DNA of 64,000 nt from Rhodococcus wratislaviensis (GCF_900455735.1 NZ_UAUI01000006.1:101978-165977), one strand, 5' to 3'. Shown: positions 53,409-62,603, numbered from the stretch's first letter. The notes: a model not told the origin generated them from the letters alone. Program-made: numbers and translations.

Positions 53409-54242
53409 ATGTCCGACGACTCCCTGGACCACCTCGACTGGTCGGCGCCCGTGGCGCGCACGAGGCGGGTGACGCCGAACATGCAGAGGATCACCCTCGC
53501 GGGTGGAGATCTCGGTCGATTCGCGTCCAGCGGGAGGCCGGACGAGCGCCTGCTCCTCGCCTTCCCACCGGACGGCGCGGAGAAGCGCAGCTACACCGTG
53601 CGCCGCTGGGACCCGGACGCACTGGAGATGGACATCGATTTCGCCGTCCACGCGGGCGGGACCGCGGCGCACTGGGCCGCGGACGCCCGCCCGGGCGAGA
53701 CGCTCGGGTTCTCGACCGCCTCGGGGTGGTACGCGCCGCCGGCTGACGCCGCGTGGCAACTCCTCGTCGCCGACATGACGGCACTGCCCGCGGTCGGCCG
53801 GATCGTCGAGGAACTGCCCGGCTCGGCGCGGGCGCACGTGATCGCAGAGGTCACCACGCACGAGGACCGGCAGCAGTTCGCCACCGAGGCCGCGCTGACC
53901 GTGACGTGGCTGGACGGGAGCGGCAACGGCGCCGGGGCCAGTCTGCTCGCCGACGCGGCCCACGACTGGCCGCGGCCGGATGCACCGGGATACGTGTGGT
54001 TCGCGGGCGAGGCGAAGGTGTCGCGGGTGGTGCGGCGCTGGTTGCGCCACGACCTGGGCTGGCATGCGGACCGCTACGACGTCATCGGTTATTGGCGCGA
54101 CAACAAGGAGGAGTGGGTCGCGCGGTACGAGACGGTGCGCGAACAGATAGAAGCCGCCAGGGACTCTGCCCTGGCGGCCGGTGAAGACTTCGACTCGGTG
54201 CGCGACGCCGTCGACGCAGCCCTGGATCGGACCGGGCTGTAG
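53409..54242 (+). CDS. Siderophore-interacting protein (FAD ferric reductase)
   Basis: 277 aa, SIP/ViuB family. FAD domain first (ARTRRVTPNMQRITLAGGDL, then KRSYTVRRWDPDALEMDIDF with the R-x-Y-T motif), then an NAD(P)H domain (LLVADMTALPAVGRIVEEL, GYVWFAGEAKVSRVVRRWLR). It reduces ferric siderophores in the cytosol. ATG at 53409 follows TACCTT (53397-53402) by 6 nt, so it is probably leaderless. No clear IdeR box is seen here. Confidence 0.92.
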   Translation: MSDDSLDHLDWSAPVARTRRVTPNMQRITLAGGDLGRFASSGRPDERLLLAFPPDGAEKRSYTVRRWDPDALEMDIDFAVHAGGTAAHWAADARPGETLGFSTASGWYAPPADAAWQLLVADMTALPAVGRIVEELPGSARAHVIAEVTTHEDRQQFATEAALTVTWLDGSGNGAGASLLADAAHDWPRPDAPGYVWFAGEAKVSRVVRRWLRHDLGWHADRYDVIGYWRDNKEEWVARYETVREQIEAARDSALAAGEDFDSVRDAVDAALDRTGL

Positions 54243-54270
54243 CCGACGACGGTGCCGCGCGAGCGGATCG

Positions 54271-54834
54271 TCAGGCGTCGACGAGCTGCTTCGTGGCGTC
54301 GACGAGGCTGGCGACGACGCCGGCGACCTGCTGGGCGACCTCGGCGTTCTCGCGCGGGTGCCGGTCACCGAACTTGTCGATGGTGCCGCCGATGGCGAGG
54401 GTGACGTCCTCGAGGACCTTGCCGCCTGCGATGCGAACAGCCTTGCGGGTGTCCTCGTGCGCCCACTGTGCACCGTTGCCGCTGGGCGAGGCGCTGATGA
54501 CGGCGACGGGCTTGTCCTTCACGGCACCGGTGCCGTACGGCCGGGAGATCCAGTCGATGGCGTTCTTGAGGACGGCGGGGATGGTGCCGTTGTACTCGGG
54601 CGTGAGGAGCAGGAGCGCGTCGGCGCGGCCTGCGGCGTCACGCAGCGCCTCGACGGCGGGGATGGAACCGGCGACGTCGATGTCCTCGTTGTAGAAGGGG
54701 ACGTCTCCGAGTCCGTCGAACACGGTCACCTCGGCACCCTCGGGCGCCACGGCGACCGCGGTCTCGGCGAGCTGACGGTTGACCGAGGCGGCGCGCAGGC
54801 TGCCGACGAGAACGAGAACGTTGGTCTGTGACAT
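54271..54834 (-). CDS. NADPH-dependent FMN reductase
   Basis: 187-aa flavodoxin-like reductase: VLVLVGSLRAASVNRQLAET at the FMN phosphate site, LLLLTPEYNGTIPAVLKNAI and ISASPSGNGAQWAHED. It reduces FMN or quinones. ATG at 54834 is chosen over an upstream in-frame start because it begins the conserved strand. Rv3054c is the positional equivalent, also divergent from a TetR gene. The promoter overlaps a GGACC/GGTCC palindrome. Confidence 0.93.
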   Translation of the reverse strand: MSQTNVLVLVGSLRAASVNRQLAETAVAVAPEGAEVTVFDGLGDVPFYNEDIDVAGSIPAVEALRDAAGRADALLLLTPEYNGTIPAVLKNAIDWISRPYGTGAVKDKPVAVISASPSGNGAQWAHEDTRKAVRIAGGKVLEDVTLAIGGTIDKFGDRHPRENAEVAQQVAGVVASLVDATKQLVDA

Positions 54835-54891
54835 GTCAATAATCCTTCGATGGTGCGTAGGGCGACTCGTGAACATGTATAGCAACTAAAC

Positions 54892-54903
54892 GGACCGCGG
54901 TCC
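54892..54903. promoter_or_regulatory. TetR operator candidate between FMN reductase and TetR genes
   Basis: GGACCGCGGTCC, a perfect 12-bp palindrome, sits in the -35 area of the reductase promoter (TATACA -10 on the minus strand) and about 20 nt before the -10 of the divergent tetR gene. Confidence 0.65.
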
Positions 54904-54935
54904 ACTTATGTTCCCGTCACGGTAGGATGCCAAGC

Positions 54936-55535
54936 GTGACCAGTCCCCTGCTGCCCCAGATCGGGGTCGACCCCCCGGAACGCGGAGACGCCGCACGTAA
55001 TCGGCGTCTTCTGCTCGATGCGGCGGCACTGCTGGTCGCGGAGCGCGGCGTCGACGCCGTCACGATGGACGCGGTCGCCTGCAAGGCCGGTGTGGGTAAG
55101 GGCACAGTGTTCCGCCGGTTCGGCAGCCGGTCGGGCCTCATGCACGCACTCCTCGACCACACCGAACGGGAACTCCAGCAGTCCTTCATGTTCGGTCCAC
55201 CACCGCTCGGGCCGGGCGGCGACCCGATCGACCGGCTGATCGCCTTCGGGCACGCCCGCATCGCGATCGTCGAGGTGCAGGGCGAGGTACAGCGCGCGGC
55301 CGAGAACTCCCTCGAGTTCCGGTTTGCCGCACCCGCCCGGGCAGTGTCCGTGCGCCACGTCGTGTCCCTGCTCCGCGCGGCCGGGGTGCAGGGCGACCAC
55401 GAACTGCTCACCTGTTCCCTCCTCGCCCCCCTCGAGGCGACGCTCGTTCTGCACGAATTGCGCGACCTCGGAATGTCCGTCGAACGGCTCGGCGCCGCCT
55501 GGGAGGACCTGATCCGGCGCGTCACCCGATGTTGA
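54936..55535 (+). CDS. TetR-family regulator (Rv3055-like)
   Basis: 199 aa. N-terminal DNA-binding helix-turn-helix (ARNRRLLLDAAALLVAERG, VDAVTMDAVACKAGVGKGTV, FRRFGSRSGLMHALL), then a helical ligand domain. It likely represses the divergent FMN reductase and itself through the palindrome between them. GTG at 54936 is preferred over ATG at 54927 because the latter lies inside the TAGGAT -10 (54923-54928), which ends 7 nt before the GTG. Confidence 0.9.
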   Translation: MTSPLLPQIGVDPPERGDAARNRRLLLDAAALLVAERGVDAVTMDAVACKAGVGKGTVFRRFGSRSGLMHALLDHTERELQQSFMFGPPPLGPGGDPIDRLIAFGHARIAIVEVQGEVQRAAENSLEFRFAAPARAVSVRHVVSLLRAAGVQGDHELLTCSLLAPLEATLVLHELRDLGMSVERLGAAWEDLIRRVTRC

Positions 55536-55569
55536 TCCCGGATCCGGACAATGTGTCTAACCTCGGGGA

Positions 55570-56340
55570 ATGCGCACCACCGCCGCCGTTCTCGGCCTCC
55601 TGACATTCGCCTCGCTCACCGCCTGCGGCGGGGATGAGCAGACCACGCCCCCCGATCCGTCGGGCCGCACCTTCGTCTCCACCTCCGTCGAGGGCGATCC
55701 CATTCCCGGCGGTGGGCCGCTCGTACTCGGGTTCACCGACACCGGACGCCTCTCCGTCGAGGCCGGGTGCAATCAGGGCAGCGCCGACGTCGACCTGTCC
55801 GAGGGCAAGGTCGTGGCGGGACCACTCGCGATGACGCTGATGGCATGTCCGGGAGAGGCGGCCGGCGCGGACGCCTGGGTGGCGGCACTGCTGGATGCGC
55901 AACCGAACTGGACCCTCGGCGGCGACACACTCACCCTCACCACCCCCACCGGGTCGGTGACGCTGACGGACGAGAAGGTCGCCCGGCCGGATCGGCCCGT
56001 CGTCGGGACCACGTGGACGGTGACCGCGCTGATCAGTCCGGACGCGGTCACGACGACGGCGGCACTGGAGAGGACGGCACCCCAGTTGCTGATCGCCGGC
56101 GACGGTTCGGCGTCCGGCTTCACCGGCTGCAACCGCATGACCGGGACCGCGGACGTGCAGCAGAGTTCGATCCTGTTCGGCCCCTGGGCCACCACCCGGA
56201 TGGCGTGCCCCCCGGACGTCTCCGAGGTCGAGCGTGCCGTGCTCGCGGCGTTGACCGGGGAGACGGGCTACAGCGTCCACTCGGACTCGCTGCGGCTGGT
56301 CAACAGCGACGGGGTCGGGCTGACACTGCGGGCGAGCTAG
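55570..56340 (+). CDS. Lipoprotein with two META domains
   Basis: 256 aa. Lipobox LTAC (Cys19). Two tandem META/DUF306 domains: the first about 30-132 (GRLSVEAGCNQGSADV, AMTLMACPG), the second about 140-255 (GSASGFTGCNRMTGTADV, TTRMACPPDVSEVERAVLAA). Such proteins are linked to envelope stress or secretion; function here is unknown. TAACCT (55558-55563) ends 6 nt before the ATG. The stop shares CTAG with the convergent gene. Confidence 0.88.
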   Translation: MRTTAAVLGLLTFASLTACGGDEQTTPPDPSGRTFVSTSVEGDPIPGGGPLVLGFTDTGRLSVEAGCNQGSADVDLSEGKVVAGPLAMTLMACPGEAAGADAWVAALLDAQPNWTLGGDTLTLTTPTGSVTLTDEKVARPDRPVVGTTWTVTALISPDAVTTTAALERTAPQLLIAGDGSASGFTGCNRMTGTADVQQSSILFGPWATTRMACPPDVSEVERAVLAALTGETGYSVHSDSLRLVNSDGVGLTLRAS

Positions 56341-56888
56341 AGAGCCGCGAGCCAGCGCCCGAGTTCCCGGGCGCTCGCATCGATCCGGGCGGGCCAGTCC
56401 AGTGCCGAGTCGTCGGCCGTGTCGCTGACGTGCTTGACCAGCCGGCACCGGGCGCCGCCGCGAGCGCTGGCATAGGCGACGGCGAAGCCCTCCATGTCGA
56501 CGAGGTCGGCTCTGCGGGCGAGTATGTCGCGTACGCCGGCGTCGGACACGAACAGGTCGCCGGTCGCGAGCACGGAACCGTCACCGTCCGGCAGGGCGAG
56601 GAGATCGGCCACCTCGTGCCCGAGCGCCCGGATGGCATCGCCACTGATGTCGTGGTTGAGGACGGTCGACGGCGTGAACAGGCCGCTGTGATGCTCGTGC
56701 AACGCGCCGGCGGTACCGATGTTGACGACGAGCGGTTTGTCCGTTCGCGGGTAGTCGGCGAGTGCGGACGCCACGGCGACGGCGGCGCTCACCTTTCCGA
56801 TCCCGGTGATCAGGACCTCGAACTCGGACGGGACGTGCACCGCCTCCGCCTTGGTCGCGCTGACCACCAGAACGTCCGATCTACTCAT
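56337..56888 (-). CDS. Nucleoside phosphorylase-family nucleosidase (short)
   Basis: 183 aa, PNP/UDP-phosphorylase superfamily: VLVVSATKAEAVHVPS, VLITGIGKVSAAVAVASALA, VVNIGTAGALHEHHSG and the purine-site DMEGFAVAYASARGG. That motif resembles MTA/SAH nucleosidase (DMEG). It is shorter than the usual 230 aa, so it may be a compact MTA/SAH or futalosine hydrolase; I cannot decide. TACGGT (56896-56901) ends 7 nt before the ATG. Confidence 0.82.
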   Translation of the reverse strand: MSRSDVLVVSATKAEAVHVPSEFEVLITGIGKVSAAVAVASALADYPRTDKPLVVNIGTAGALHEHHSGLFTPSTVLNHDISGDAIRALGHEVADLLALPDGDGSVLATGDLFVSDAGVRDILARRADLVDMEGFAVAYASARGGARCRLVKHVSDTADDSALDWPARIDASARELGRWLAAL

Positions 56889-56938
56889 GCGCGGAACCGT
56901 ACCCTGCGTTCGTCAGGGGCACTCGCTAGAGTTCTGGC

Positions 56939-57778
56939 ATGGCGAATCTACGTGCGCAGATCCTCGAGGAACTCGGTGCCCAGCCCACCATCGATGCGGC
57001 TGACGAGATCCGCAAACGTGTTCAGTTCCTGAAGGACTACCTGCTGTCGACCCCGGCCAAGGGTTTCGTCCTGGGTATCAGCGGCGGTCAGGACAGCACC
57101 CTCACCGGCCGCCTCGCCCAGCTTGCGGCGAGCGAGCTCCGCGACGAGGGCCACGACGCCGAGTTCGTCGCCGTGCGACTGCCCTACGGCACCCAGGCCG
57201 ACGAGTCCGACGCGCAGATCTCCCTCGACTTCATCAAGCCCGACCGGTCGGTGGTCGTCAACGTGAAGCCCGGCGCGGACGCCACCGCGAAGGAGTCGTC
57301 CGAGGCGCTGCGCGACATCATCGGCGACGGCGGCGAACTCCGCGACTTCGTCCGAGGGAACATCAAGGCCCGCGAACGGATGGTGATCCAGTACTCGATC
57401 GCCGGCCAGCTCGGGTATCTCGTCGTCGGCACCGATCACGCCGCCGAGGCGATCACCGGCTTCTTCACCAAGTTCGGCGACGGCGGCGTGGACGTCACCC
57501 CGTTGACCGGGTTGTCCAAGCGTCAGGGCGCCGCGCTCCTGCGCGAACTCGGCGCACCCGAGAGCACGTGGAAGAAGGTTCCGACTGCCGATCTGGAGGA
57601 TGATCGGCCCGCCCTCCCCGACGAGGAAGCGCTGGGGGTCACGTACGCCCAGATCGACGACTACCTCGAAGGCAAGGACGTGCCGGACGCCGTCGGGCAG
57701 AAGCTGGAGACGATGTTCCTGAATACCCGCCACAAGCGCACGGTCCCGGTGACCCCGCTCGACACCTGGTGGCGGTGA
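56939..57778 (+). CDS. nadE: Ammonia-dependent NAD synthetase
   Basis: 279 aa. PP-loop SGGQDS (48-53), then [60 protein letters not shown] and a C-terminal [12 protein letters not shown]. It converts nicotinate adenine dinucleotide to NAD+. The glutaminase domain of the mycobacterial two-domain NadE is absent; the length equals E. coli NadE. TAGAGT (56927-56932) ends 6 nt before the ATG. Confidence 0.96.
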   Translation: MANLRAQILEELGAQPTIDAADEIRKRVQFLKDYLLSTPAKGFVLGISGGQDSTLTGRLAQLAASELRDEGHDAEFVAVRLPYGTQADESDAQISLDFIKPDRSVVVNVKPGADATAKESSEALRDIIGDGGELRDFVRGNIKARERMVIQYSIAGQLGYLVVGTDHAAEAITGFFTKFGDGGVDVTPLTGLSKRQGAALLRELGAPESTWKKVPTADLEDDRPALPDEEALGVTYAQIDDYLEGKDVPDAVGQKLETMFLNTRHKRTVPVTPLDTWWR

Positions 57779-57782
57779 CCCG

Positions 57783-58568
57783 ATGGTCCAGGCGCTGGTC
57801 GCGGGCGGTACCGGCACGGCGGGCCGGCAGGTGGTCAAGGAATTCCTCGCGCGCGGTCACTCCGTCCGGGTCCTGACCCGGCACGGCGGTGCGCCGGGCA
57901 GCGAGATCGCCCATTTCCACGGTGATCTCGTCACCGGTGACGGCCTCGCCGAGGCACTCGACGGTGTCGACGTCCTGGTGGACACCACCGACGGCAAGAC
58001 CCGGGGAACTCGGGCCGTGCTCGAGAAGGGCGCCGAGAACCTGCTCGCCACCGCGGACGGTGCGGGCGTCGGACGCGCCGTCCTGCTGTCCATCGTCAAC
58101 GTCGACCAGGCCGAGTTCCCTTATTACCAGGCGAAGCGGAAGCAGGAACGGGTCTACGAGGGTGCTGCGATGGCGACGACGATAGTGCGGTCGACCCAGT
58201 TCCACGACTTCATTCCCATGATCGCGAAGCCCGCGAGCCGGGCCGGGTTGATCCCCGCCTTCTCCAAGACGAGTTTCCAGACCATCGACACCAGGGATGT
58301 CGCGACCGCGCTGGTCGACGCCGCCCTGGCCGCGGAACCGGCGCCGGAGGGGCCGATCACCATCGGTGGACCGGAGGTGCGCACCGCCCGCGATATGACG
58401 ACGGCGTGGAAGAAGGCCACCGGAACGCACGGATTCGTGGTGAACGTGCCCCTTCCCGGCGCGTTGGGTCGGTTCTTTCGGGACGGATCGAACCTGGTGC
58501 CCGACAATCGGTTCGGAACGATCACGTTCGACCGGTGGCTGGCCGACTCCGCGAACGCGGGCCGCTAG
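57783..58568 (+). CDS. NmrA-like atypical SDR (NAD(P)-binding)
   Basis: 261 aa. N-terminal Rossmann motif ALVAGGTGTAGRQVVKEFLA, then VRVLTRHGGAPGSEIAHFHG and DGVDVLVDTT; YYQAKRKQERV holds the Y-x-x-x-K-like pair. It resembles NmrA/atypical SDRs that sense or use NAD(P)H. It lies 4 nt after nadE, so it may be cotranscribed; no substrate is suggested. Confidence 0.87.
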   Translation: MVQALVAGGTGTAGRQVVKEFLARGHSVRVLTRHGGAPGSEIAHFHGDLVTGDGLAEALDGVDVLVDTTDGKTRGTRAVLEKGAENLLATADGAGVGRAVLLSIVNVDQAEFPYYQAKRKQERVYEGAAMATTIVRSTQFHDFIPMIAKPASRAGLIPAFSKTSFQTIDTRDVATALVDAALAAEPAPEGPITIGGPEVRTARDMTTAWKKATGTHGFVVNVPLPGALGRFFRDGSNLVPDNRFGTITFDRWLADSANAGR

Positions 58569-58822
58569 CCGCCGGCGAACGGCGGCAGCACGTCCACCTG
58601 CGCACCGGCGGTGCGGGTCAGATCGCGCGTCAATTCGGAGTCCACGAGGAACGCGGAGACCGACAGCACCTGCTGCATGTCGGGACCGTACTTGGCCAGG
58701 AGAAGCGCCTTCACCTGGCCGAGATCCGCGCCGGCCGGGAGGTCGAGAGTTTCCTTGGTGCAGCCCGCCGCGTCGGCGGCGGCTGCGAAGTACCGCACGG
58801 AAATGCCCGTCACGTCATCCAC
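58565..58822 (-). CDS. moaD: Molybdopterin synthase small subunit
   Basis: 85-aa ubiquitin-like sulfur carrier ending in PPFAGG; the C-terminal Gly-Gly is thiocarboxylated. GTG at 58822 overlaps the moaA stop by 8 nt and has GGAG upstream; a second GTG at 58813 is possible. Its partner, the large subunit MoaE, is encoded at 62141. The stop shares CTAG with the convergent gene. Confidence 0.93.
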   Translation of the reverse strand: MDDVTGISVRYFAAAADAAGCTKETLDLPAGADLGQVKALLLAKYGPDMQQVLSVSAFLVDSELTRDLTRTAGAQVDVLPPFAGG

Positions 58823-59870
58823 CGATTGCTCCCATGCTGCGTTGCGGCGGTGCGAAGCCGTCCGCGTTGATTCCGTGGCCCGCCCACTTGTTCCACATCG
58901 CGCCGCGCCACAACTGCGCCAGCTCCTCGTCGCCCGCACCCGACCGCAGGGCCGCCCGCAGGTCGATCTCCTGGTCGCTGAACAGGCAGGACCGTACCGT
59001 TCCCTCCGCCGTGAGACGGGTGCGGTCGCAGTCCGAGCAGAACGAGCGGGTGACGGACGCGATGATCCCGACCGTGGCCGGTCCACCGTCGACGAGCCAC
59101 TCCTCGGCGGGCGCGGACGGATCTTCCCTCCCGTGTTCGGTGAGGGTGAACCGCTCGCCGAGGACGGCCAGCAACCGGTCGGCGGCGACCATGTTCTCGC
59201 GTGCCCACTCGTGATCGGCGTCGAGCGGCATCTCCTCGATGAACCGCAGCGCGACGCCCTCGCTCAGGCACCACTCCAGGAGATCGGCCGCTCCACTGAG
59301 AGTTTCGGGCATCAGCACCGCATTGATCTTCAGCGGCGCCAGTCCGGCGCGGGCGGCGGCGCGGATACCGGCGATCACCGACGGCAGACGGTCGCGCCGC
59401 GTCAGTCTCGCGAAGTGCTCACGATCGACCGAATCGAGGGAGACGTTGACCCGCGTCAGTCCGGCGCGGGCGAGCCCGGCCGCGCGGTGCTCGAGTCCGA
59501 CCGCGTTGGTGGTCATCGCGAGCGGGACACCCGGCGCGCGCTCGGCGCACCCGGCGATCATCTGCTCGAGATCCACCCGCATCAGCGGTTCACCCCCGGT
59601 GAACCGCACCTCGCGCACACCGAGCCGGTGGACGGCGATGTCGACGAGCCGGACGATCTCGTTCGCGGTGAGGAGGTTCTCCGCGGGAATGGCAGGCAGA
59701 CCTTCCTCTGGCATGCAGTACGTGCAGCGCAGCGAGCATTTTTCGGTGATGGACACCCGCAGGTCCCGCGCGACCCGGCCGAACCGGTCGACCAGCTGGT
59801 CGACGTCGGGCCTCCCCTCGAGCGAGACCGACGGCCGGACGGTCGGGATTCCCATCGCTACCGCCGTCAT
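58815..59870 (-). CDS. moaA: GTP 3',8-cyclase
   Basis: 351-aa radical-SAM enzyme of the first step in molybdenum cofactor synthesis. First 4Fe-4S motif Cys45-x3-Cys49-x2-Cys52 (KCSLRCTYC), SAM-binding FTGGEPLMR, second cluster in [19 protein letters not shown], and the catalytic C-terminal GG (GAIGG). An AGGGAAAGG-like SD lies upstream of the ATG. Confidence 0.97.
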   Translation of the reverse strand: MTAVAMGIPTVRPSVSLEGRPDVDQLVDRFGRVARDLRVSITEKCSLRCTYCMPEEGLPAIPAENLLTANEIVRLVDIAVHRLGVREVRFTGGEPLMRVDLEQMIAGCAERAPGVPLAMTTNAVGLEHRAAGLARAGLTRVNVSLDSVDREHFARLTRRDRLPSVIAGIRAAARAGLAPLKINAVLMPETLSGAADLLEWCLSEGVALRFIEEMPLDADHEWARENMVAADRLLAVLGERFTLTEHGREDPSAPAEEWLVDGGPATVGIIASVTRSFCSDCDRTRLTAEGTVRSCLFSDQEIDLRAALRSGAGDEELAQLWRGAMWNKWAGHGINADGFAPPQRSMGAIGG

Positions 59871-59975
59871 CGAGTTGCCTTTCCCTGCATCTGTCCAGTA
59901 TGCCGCGAGGGGGTGACCGTTGTCCGGCGCGGGGCATGCGTCGCTCCGCTGGAGAGGTGCCTAGGATTGGTGACC

Positions 59976-59996
59976 ATGGCCGGAGGAACATCGTGA
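59976..59996 (+). CDS. Six-codon leaderless mini-ORF overlapping the moeA start
   Basis: ATG at 59976 reads MAGGTS and stops at TGA 59994-59996, one base into the moeA GTG. A TAGGAT hexamer (59962-59967) ends 8 nt before this ATG, so ribosomes may load here. The moeA Shine-Dalgarno GGAGG is inside the mini-ORF, which suggests translational coupling. No transcript evidence. Confidence 0.4.
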   Translation: MAGGTS

Positions 59997-61177
59997 CCGC
60001 ACGCTCTGTGGAGCAGCACGCCCAGCACGTCGCCGAACTCCTCGCGACGCTCCACGAGCGGCCGGCCGAGGAGATTCCGCTGGGCGAGGCACTCGGGCGC
60101 GCCCTCGCCGCCGACGTCCACTCCCCCGTCGACCTGCCGTTGTTCCGGAATTCGCAGATGGACGGATACGCGGTCGACGCCGCATCCGTCGCATCGGTCC
60201 CGGCCCTGCTGCCGGTGCTGGGTGTGATCGCCGCGGGACCGGCCGGCGCCACCACCCACACACCCGGGACCGCCTACCGGATCATGACCGGCGCGCCGAT
60301 CCCCGACGGTGCCGATGCCGTCGTCCCGGTGGAGGACACGGAGGCCACGGACGGGCAGGTCCGCATCGAACGCTCGCGCACGGCGGGCGAATTCGTGCGC
60401 GAGCGCGGCAGCGACGTCCGCGAGGGCACGCTCCTGCTGCCCGCGGGCAGTGTTCTCGCCGCCCGGCACATCGCCGTCCTCGCCGCCGTCGGACTGCAGC
60501 GCGTCCCGGTGCGTCCCCGTCCCCGCGTCGCCGTGATCACCACGGGGGCCGAACTGGTGGATGCCGGAACTGCGCTGCACCCCGGGGAGATATACGACTC
60601 CAACGGAATCGCTCTCGCGTCGAGCGCCCGGGCCAACGGCGCCGAGGTCGTCTCGATCACCCGCAGCGGCGACGACCCGGCCGAGTTCCGCACCCTGCTC
60701 GCGGAAGCGACCACCACTGCCGATCTCGTCCTCACCTCCGGCGGGGTGTCGATGGGCGACTTCGAGGTGGTCAAGGAGACGCTCACGCCGCTCGGCGCAC
60801 AGTTCGGTCACGTCGCGATGCAACCGGGCGGCCCGCAGGGCACCGCCGTCGTGGACGGCACGCCCGTCCTCAACTTTCCCGGGAACCCGGTGAGCACCCT
60901 CGTCTCGTTCGAGGTGTTCGCGCGTCCCGAGATCCGGCGCGCAGCCGGGCTCCCCCCGACGGAATCCGAGGAACTGCCGCTCGCCGCGGCCGTCACCTCC
61001 ATTCCCGGCAAGCGGCAGTTCCTCCGCGCACGCCGCACAGACGCCGGAGTCGAACTCGTATCCGGCCCCGGTTCCCATCTCGTCGCCGCGATGGCATGGG
61101 CGGACGTCCTCCTCGACGTTCCCGCCGACGTCACCGCGCTCGACGCCGGCCAACTCGTGAAGGTGATCCCCCTATGA
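59993..61177 (+). CDS. moeA: Molybdopterin molybdenumtransferase
   Basis: 394 aa. Inserts molybdate into adenylated molybdopterin. Seen: PLFRNSQMDGYAVDA, RIMTGAPIPDGADAVVPVED, RPRVAVITTGAELVDAG, ILTSGGVSMGDFE-like LTSGGVSMGDFEVVKETL, and NFPGNPVSTLVSFE. GTG at 59993 has GGAGG 6 nt upstream. It is the first of three overlapping genes. Confidence 0.95.
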   Translation: MTARSVEQHAQHVAELLATLHERPAEEIPLGEALGRALAADVHSPVDLPLFRNSQMDGYAVDAASVASVPALLPVLGVIAAGPAGATTHTPGTAYRIMTGAPIPDGADAVVPVEDTEATDGQVRIERSRTAGEFVRERGSDVREGTLLLPAGSVLAARHIAVLAAVGLQRVPVRPRPRVAVITTGAELVDAGTALHPGEIYDSNGIALASSARANGAEVVSITRSGDDPAEFRTLLAEATTTADLVLTSGGVSMGDFEVVKETLTPLGAQFGHVAMQPGGPQGTAVVDGTPVLNFPGNPVSTLVSFEVFARPEIRRAAGLPPTESEELPLAAAVTSIPGKRQFLRARRTDAGVELVSGPGSHLVAAMAWADVLLDVPADVTALDAGQLVKVIPL

Positions 61178-62148
61178 CCGACCTGACGCACCTCGACAGT
61201 GAGGGCCGCGCCCGCATGGTCGACGTGAGCGCGAAAGCGGACACGACCCGAATCGCGGTGGCCGCGGGGCAATTGGTCACCACACCCGGGGTGATCGAAC
61301 TCGTCCGGGCCGACGATCTGCCGAAGGCGGACGTTCTCGCGACGGCCAGGATCGCCGGGATCTCGGGGGCGAAGAAGACGTCCGAGCTGATTCCGCTGTG
61401 CCATCAGCTTGCGTTGTCCTCGGTGAAGCTGGAGTTCGGGTTCACCGAGAATGCCATCACCATCGAGGCCACCGCGAAGACGAAGGGCCCCACCGGCGTC
61501 GAGATGGAGGCCCTCACCGCCGTGGCGGTGGCCGGATTGACGTTGCACGACATGGTGAAAGCCGTCGACCCCGCCGCGACACTGGACGGCGTCCGGCTGC
61601 TCACCAAGGACGGCGGCAAACGCGGACACTGGACGCGTGAGCAGCAGAGCACCGGAACCCTCACGGTGACACCGCGATCCGCGGCCGTCCTGGTCGCCTC
61701 CACCGGTGGCGCGAGGGGCACCCGGGAAGACACGACCGGCCCGGTGATCGCGGCATGGCTCGAGGAGCGTGGCTTCACCACCCGGGGTCCGCTGGTCTAC
61801 GCGGACGCCGACATCGCGGCCGGCCTCGCTGACGCATTGTCCGGCAATCCTGCGCTGATCATCAGCACCGGCGGCACGGGCGTCTCCCCCACCGACGCCA
61901 CGCCGGAGGCCACCCGTGCGGTGCTCGACCGGGAACTACCCGGTGTGGCCGACGCCATCCGGAACCGCGGGACGGAGGTGACGCCGCACGCCTCGCTGAG
62001 CCGCGGACTCGCCGGTGTGGCGAACGGCACAGTCGTCGTGAATCTCCCCGGCTCGCCGGGTGGCGTCAAGGACGGATTATCCGTTCTCGATCCCCTCGTC
62101 GACCACCTTCTCGCCCAGGTCGCCGGCGGAGGTACGCACGATGCCTGA
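61174..62148 (+). CDS. moaCB: Bifunctional MoaC-MoaB/MogA fusion
   Basis: 324 aa in two domains. Residues 1 to about 157 are MoaC, cyclic pyranopterin monophosphate synthase (MVDVSAKADTTRIAVAAGQL, TSELIPLCHQLALSSVKLEF, GVEMEALTAVAVAGLTLHDM, LLTKDGGKRG). Residues about 165-324 are the MoaB/MogA adenylyltransferase fold (VLVASTGGARGTREDTTGPV, LIISTGGTGVSPTDATPEAT, NLPGSPGGVKDGL). ATG at 61174 overlaps the moeA stop (ATGA). Confidence 0.94.
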   Translation: MTDLTHLDSEGRARMVDVSAKADTTRIAVAAGQLVTTPGVIELVRADDLPKADVLATARIAGISGAKKTSELIPLCHQLALSSVKLEFGFTENAITIEATAKTKGPTGVEMEALTAVAVAGLTLHDMVKAVDPAATLDGVRLLTKDGGKRGHWTREQQSTGTLTVTPRSAAVLVASTGGARGTREDTTGPVIAAWLEERGFTTRGPLVYADADIAAGLADALSGNPALIISTGGTGVSPTDATPEATRAVLDRELPGVADAIRNRGTEVTPHASLSRGLAGVANGTVVVNLPGSPGGVKDGLSVLDPLVDHLLAQVAGGGTHDA

Positions 62149-62554
62149 CATCCTCGCCCAGATCTCGGATCAGCCCCTCGATCCCGCCGTAGTCGACGCG
62201 GCCGTGGCCGGGCCCGAGCACGGCGCCGTCGTGGTGTTCACCGGAGTCGTCCGCAATCACGATGGCGGACAATCCGTTTCGTCCCTCGAGTACCAGTCGC
62301 ACCCCGACGCCGAGCGCTTCCTCCGCACCGTCTGCGAGGAGGTCGCGGCCTCTTCCGGACTTCCCGTGGCGGCCATCCACCGGGTCGGATCCCTCACCGT
62401 CGGCGACCTCGCGGTGGTCGCCGCGGTCGCCGCACCCCACCGTGCCGAGGCATTCGCCGCGTGCGCCGAACTGGTCGAGCGGATCAAGCACGAGGTACCC
62501 ATCTGGAAGCGGCAGAAGTTCGCCGACGGGGCCTCGGAATGGGTGGGTCTGTGA
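62141..62554 (+). CDS. moaE: Molybdopterin synthase large subunit
   Basis: 137 aa. With MoaD it puts two sulfurs into cPMP. Seen: GAVVVFTGVVRNHDGGQSVS, LEYQSHPDAERFLRTVCEEV, IHRVGSLTVGDLAVVAAVAA, and EVPIWKRQKFADGASEWVGL with the active-site lysines. ATG at 62141 overlaps the previous gene by 8 nt. Confidence 0.95.
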   Translation: MPDILAQISDQPLDPAVVDAAVAGPEHGAVVVFTGVVRNHDGGQSVSSLEYQSHPDAERFLRTVCEEVAASSGLPVAAIHRVGSLTVGDLAVVAAVAAPHRAEAFAACAELVERIKHEVPIWKRQKFADGASEWVGL

Positions 62555-62603
62555 CTCCTCGGTCGGACCGTTGGGCCGCCACCGGGTACAGTGGCCATCA
62601 CTA

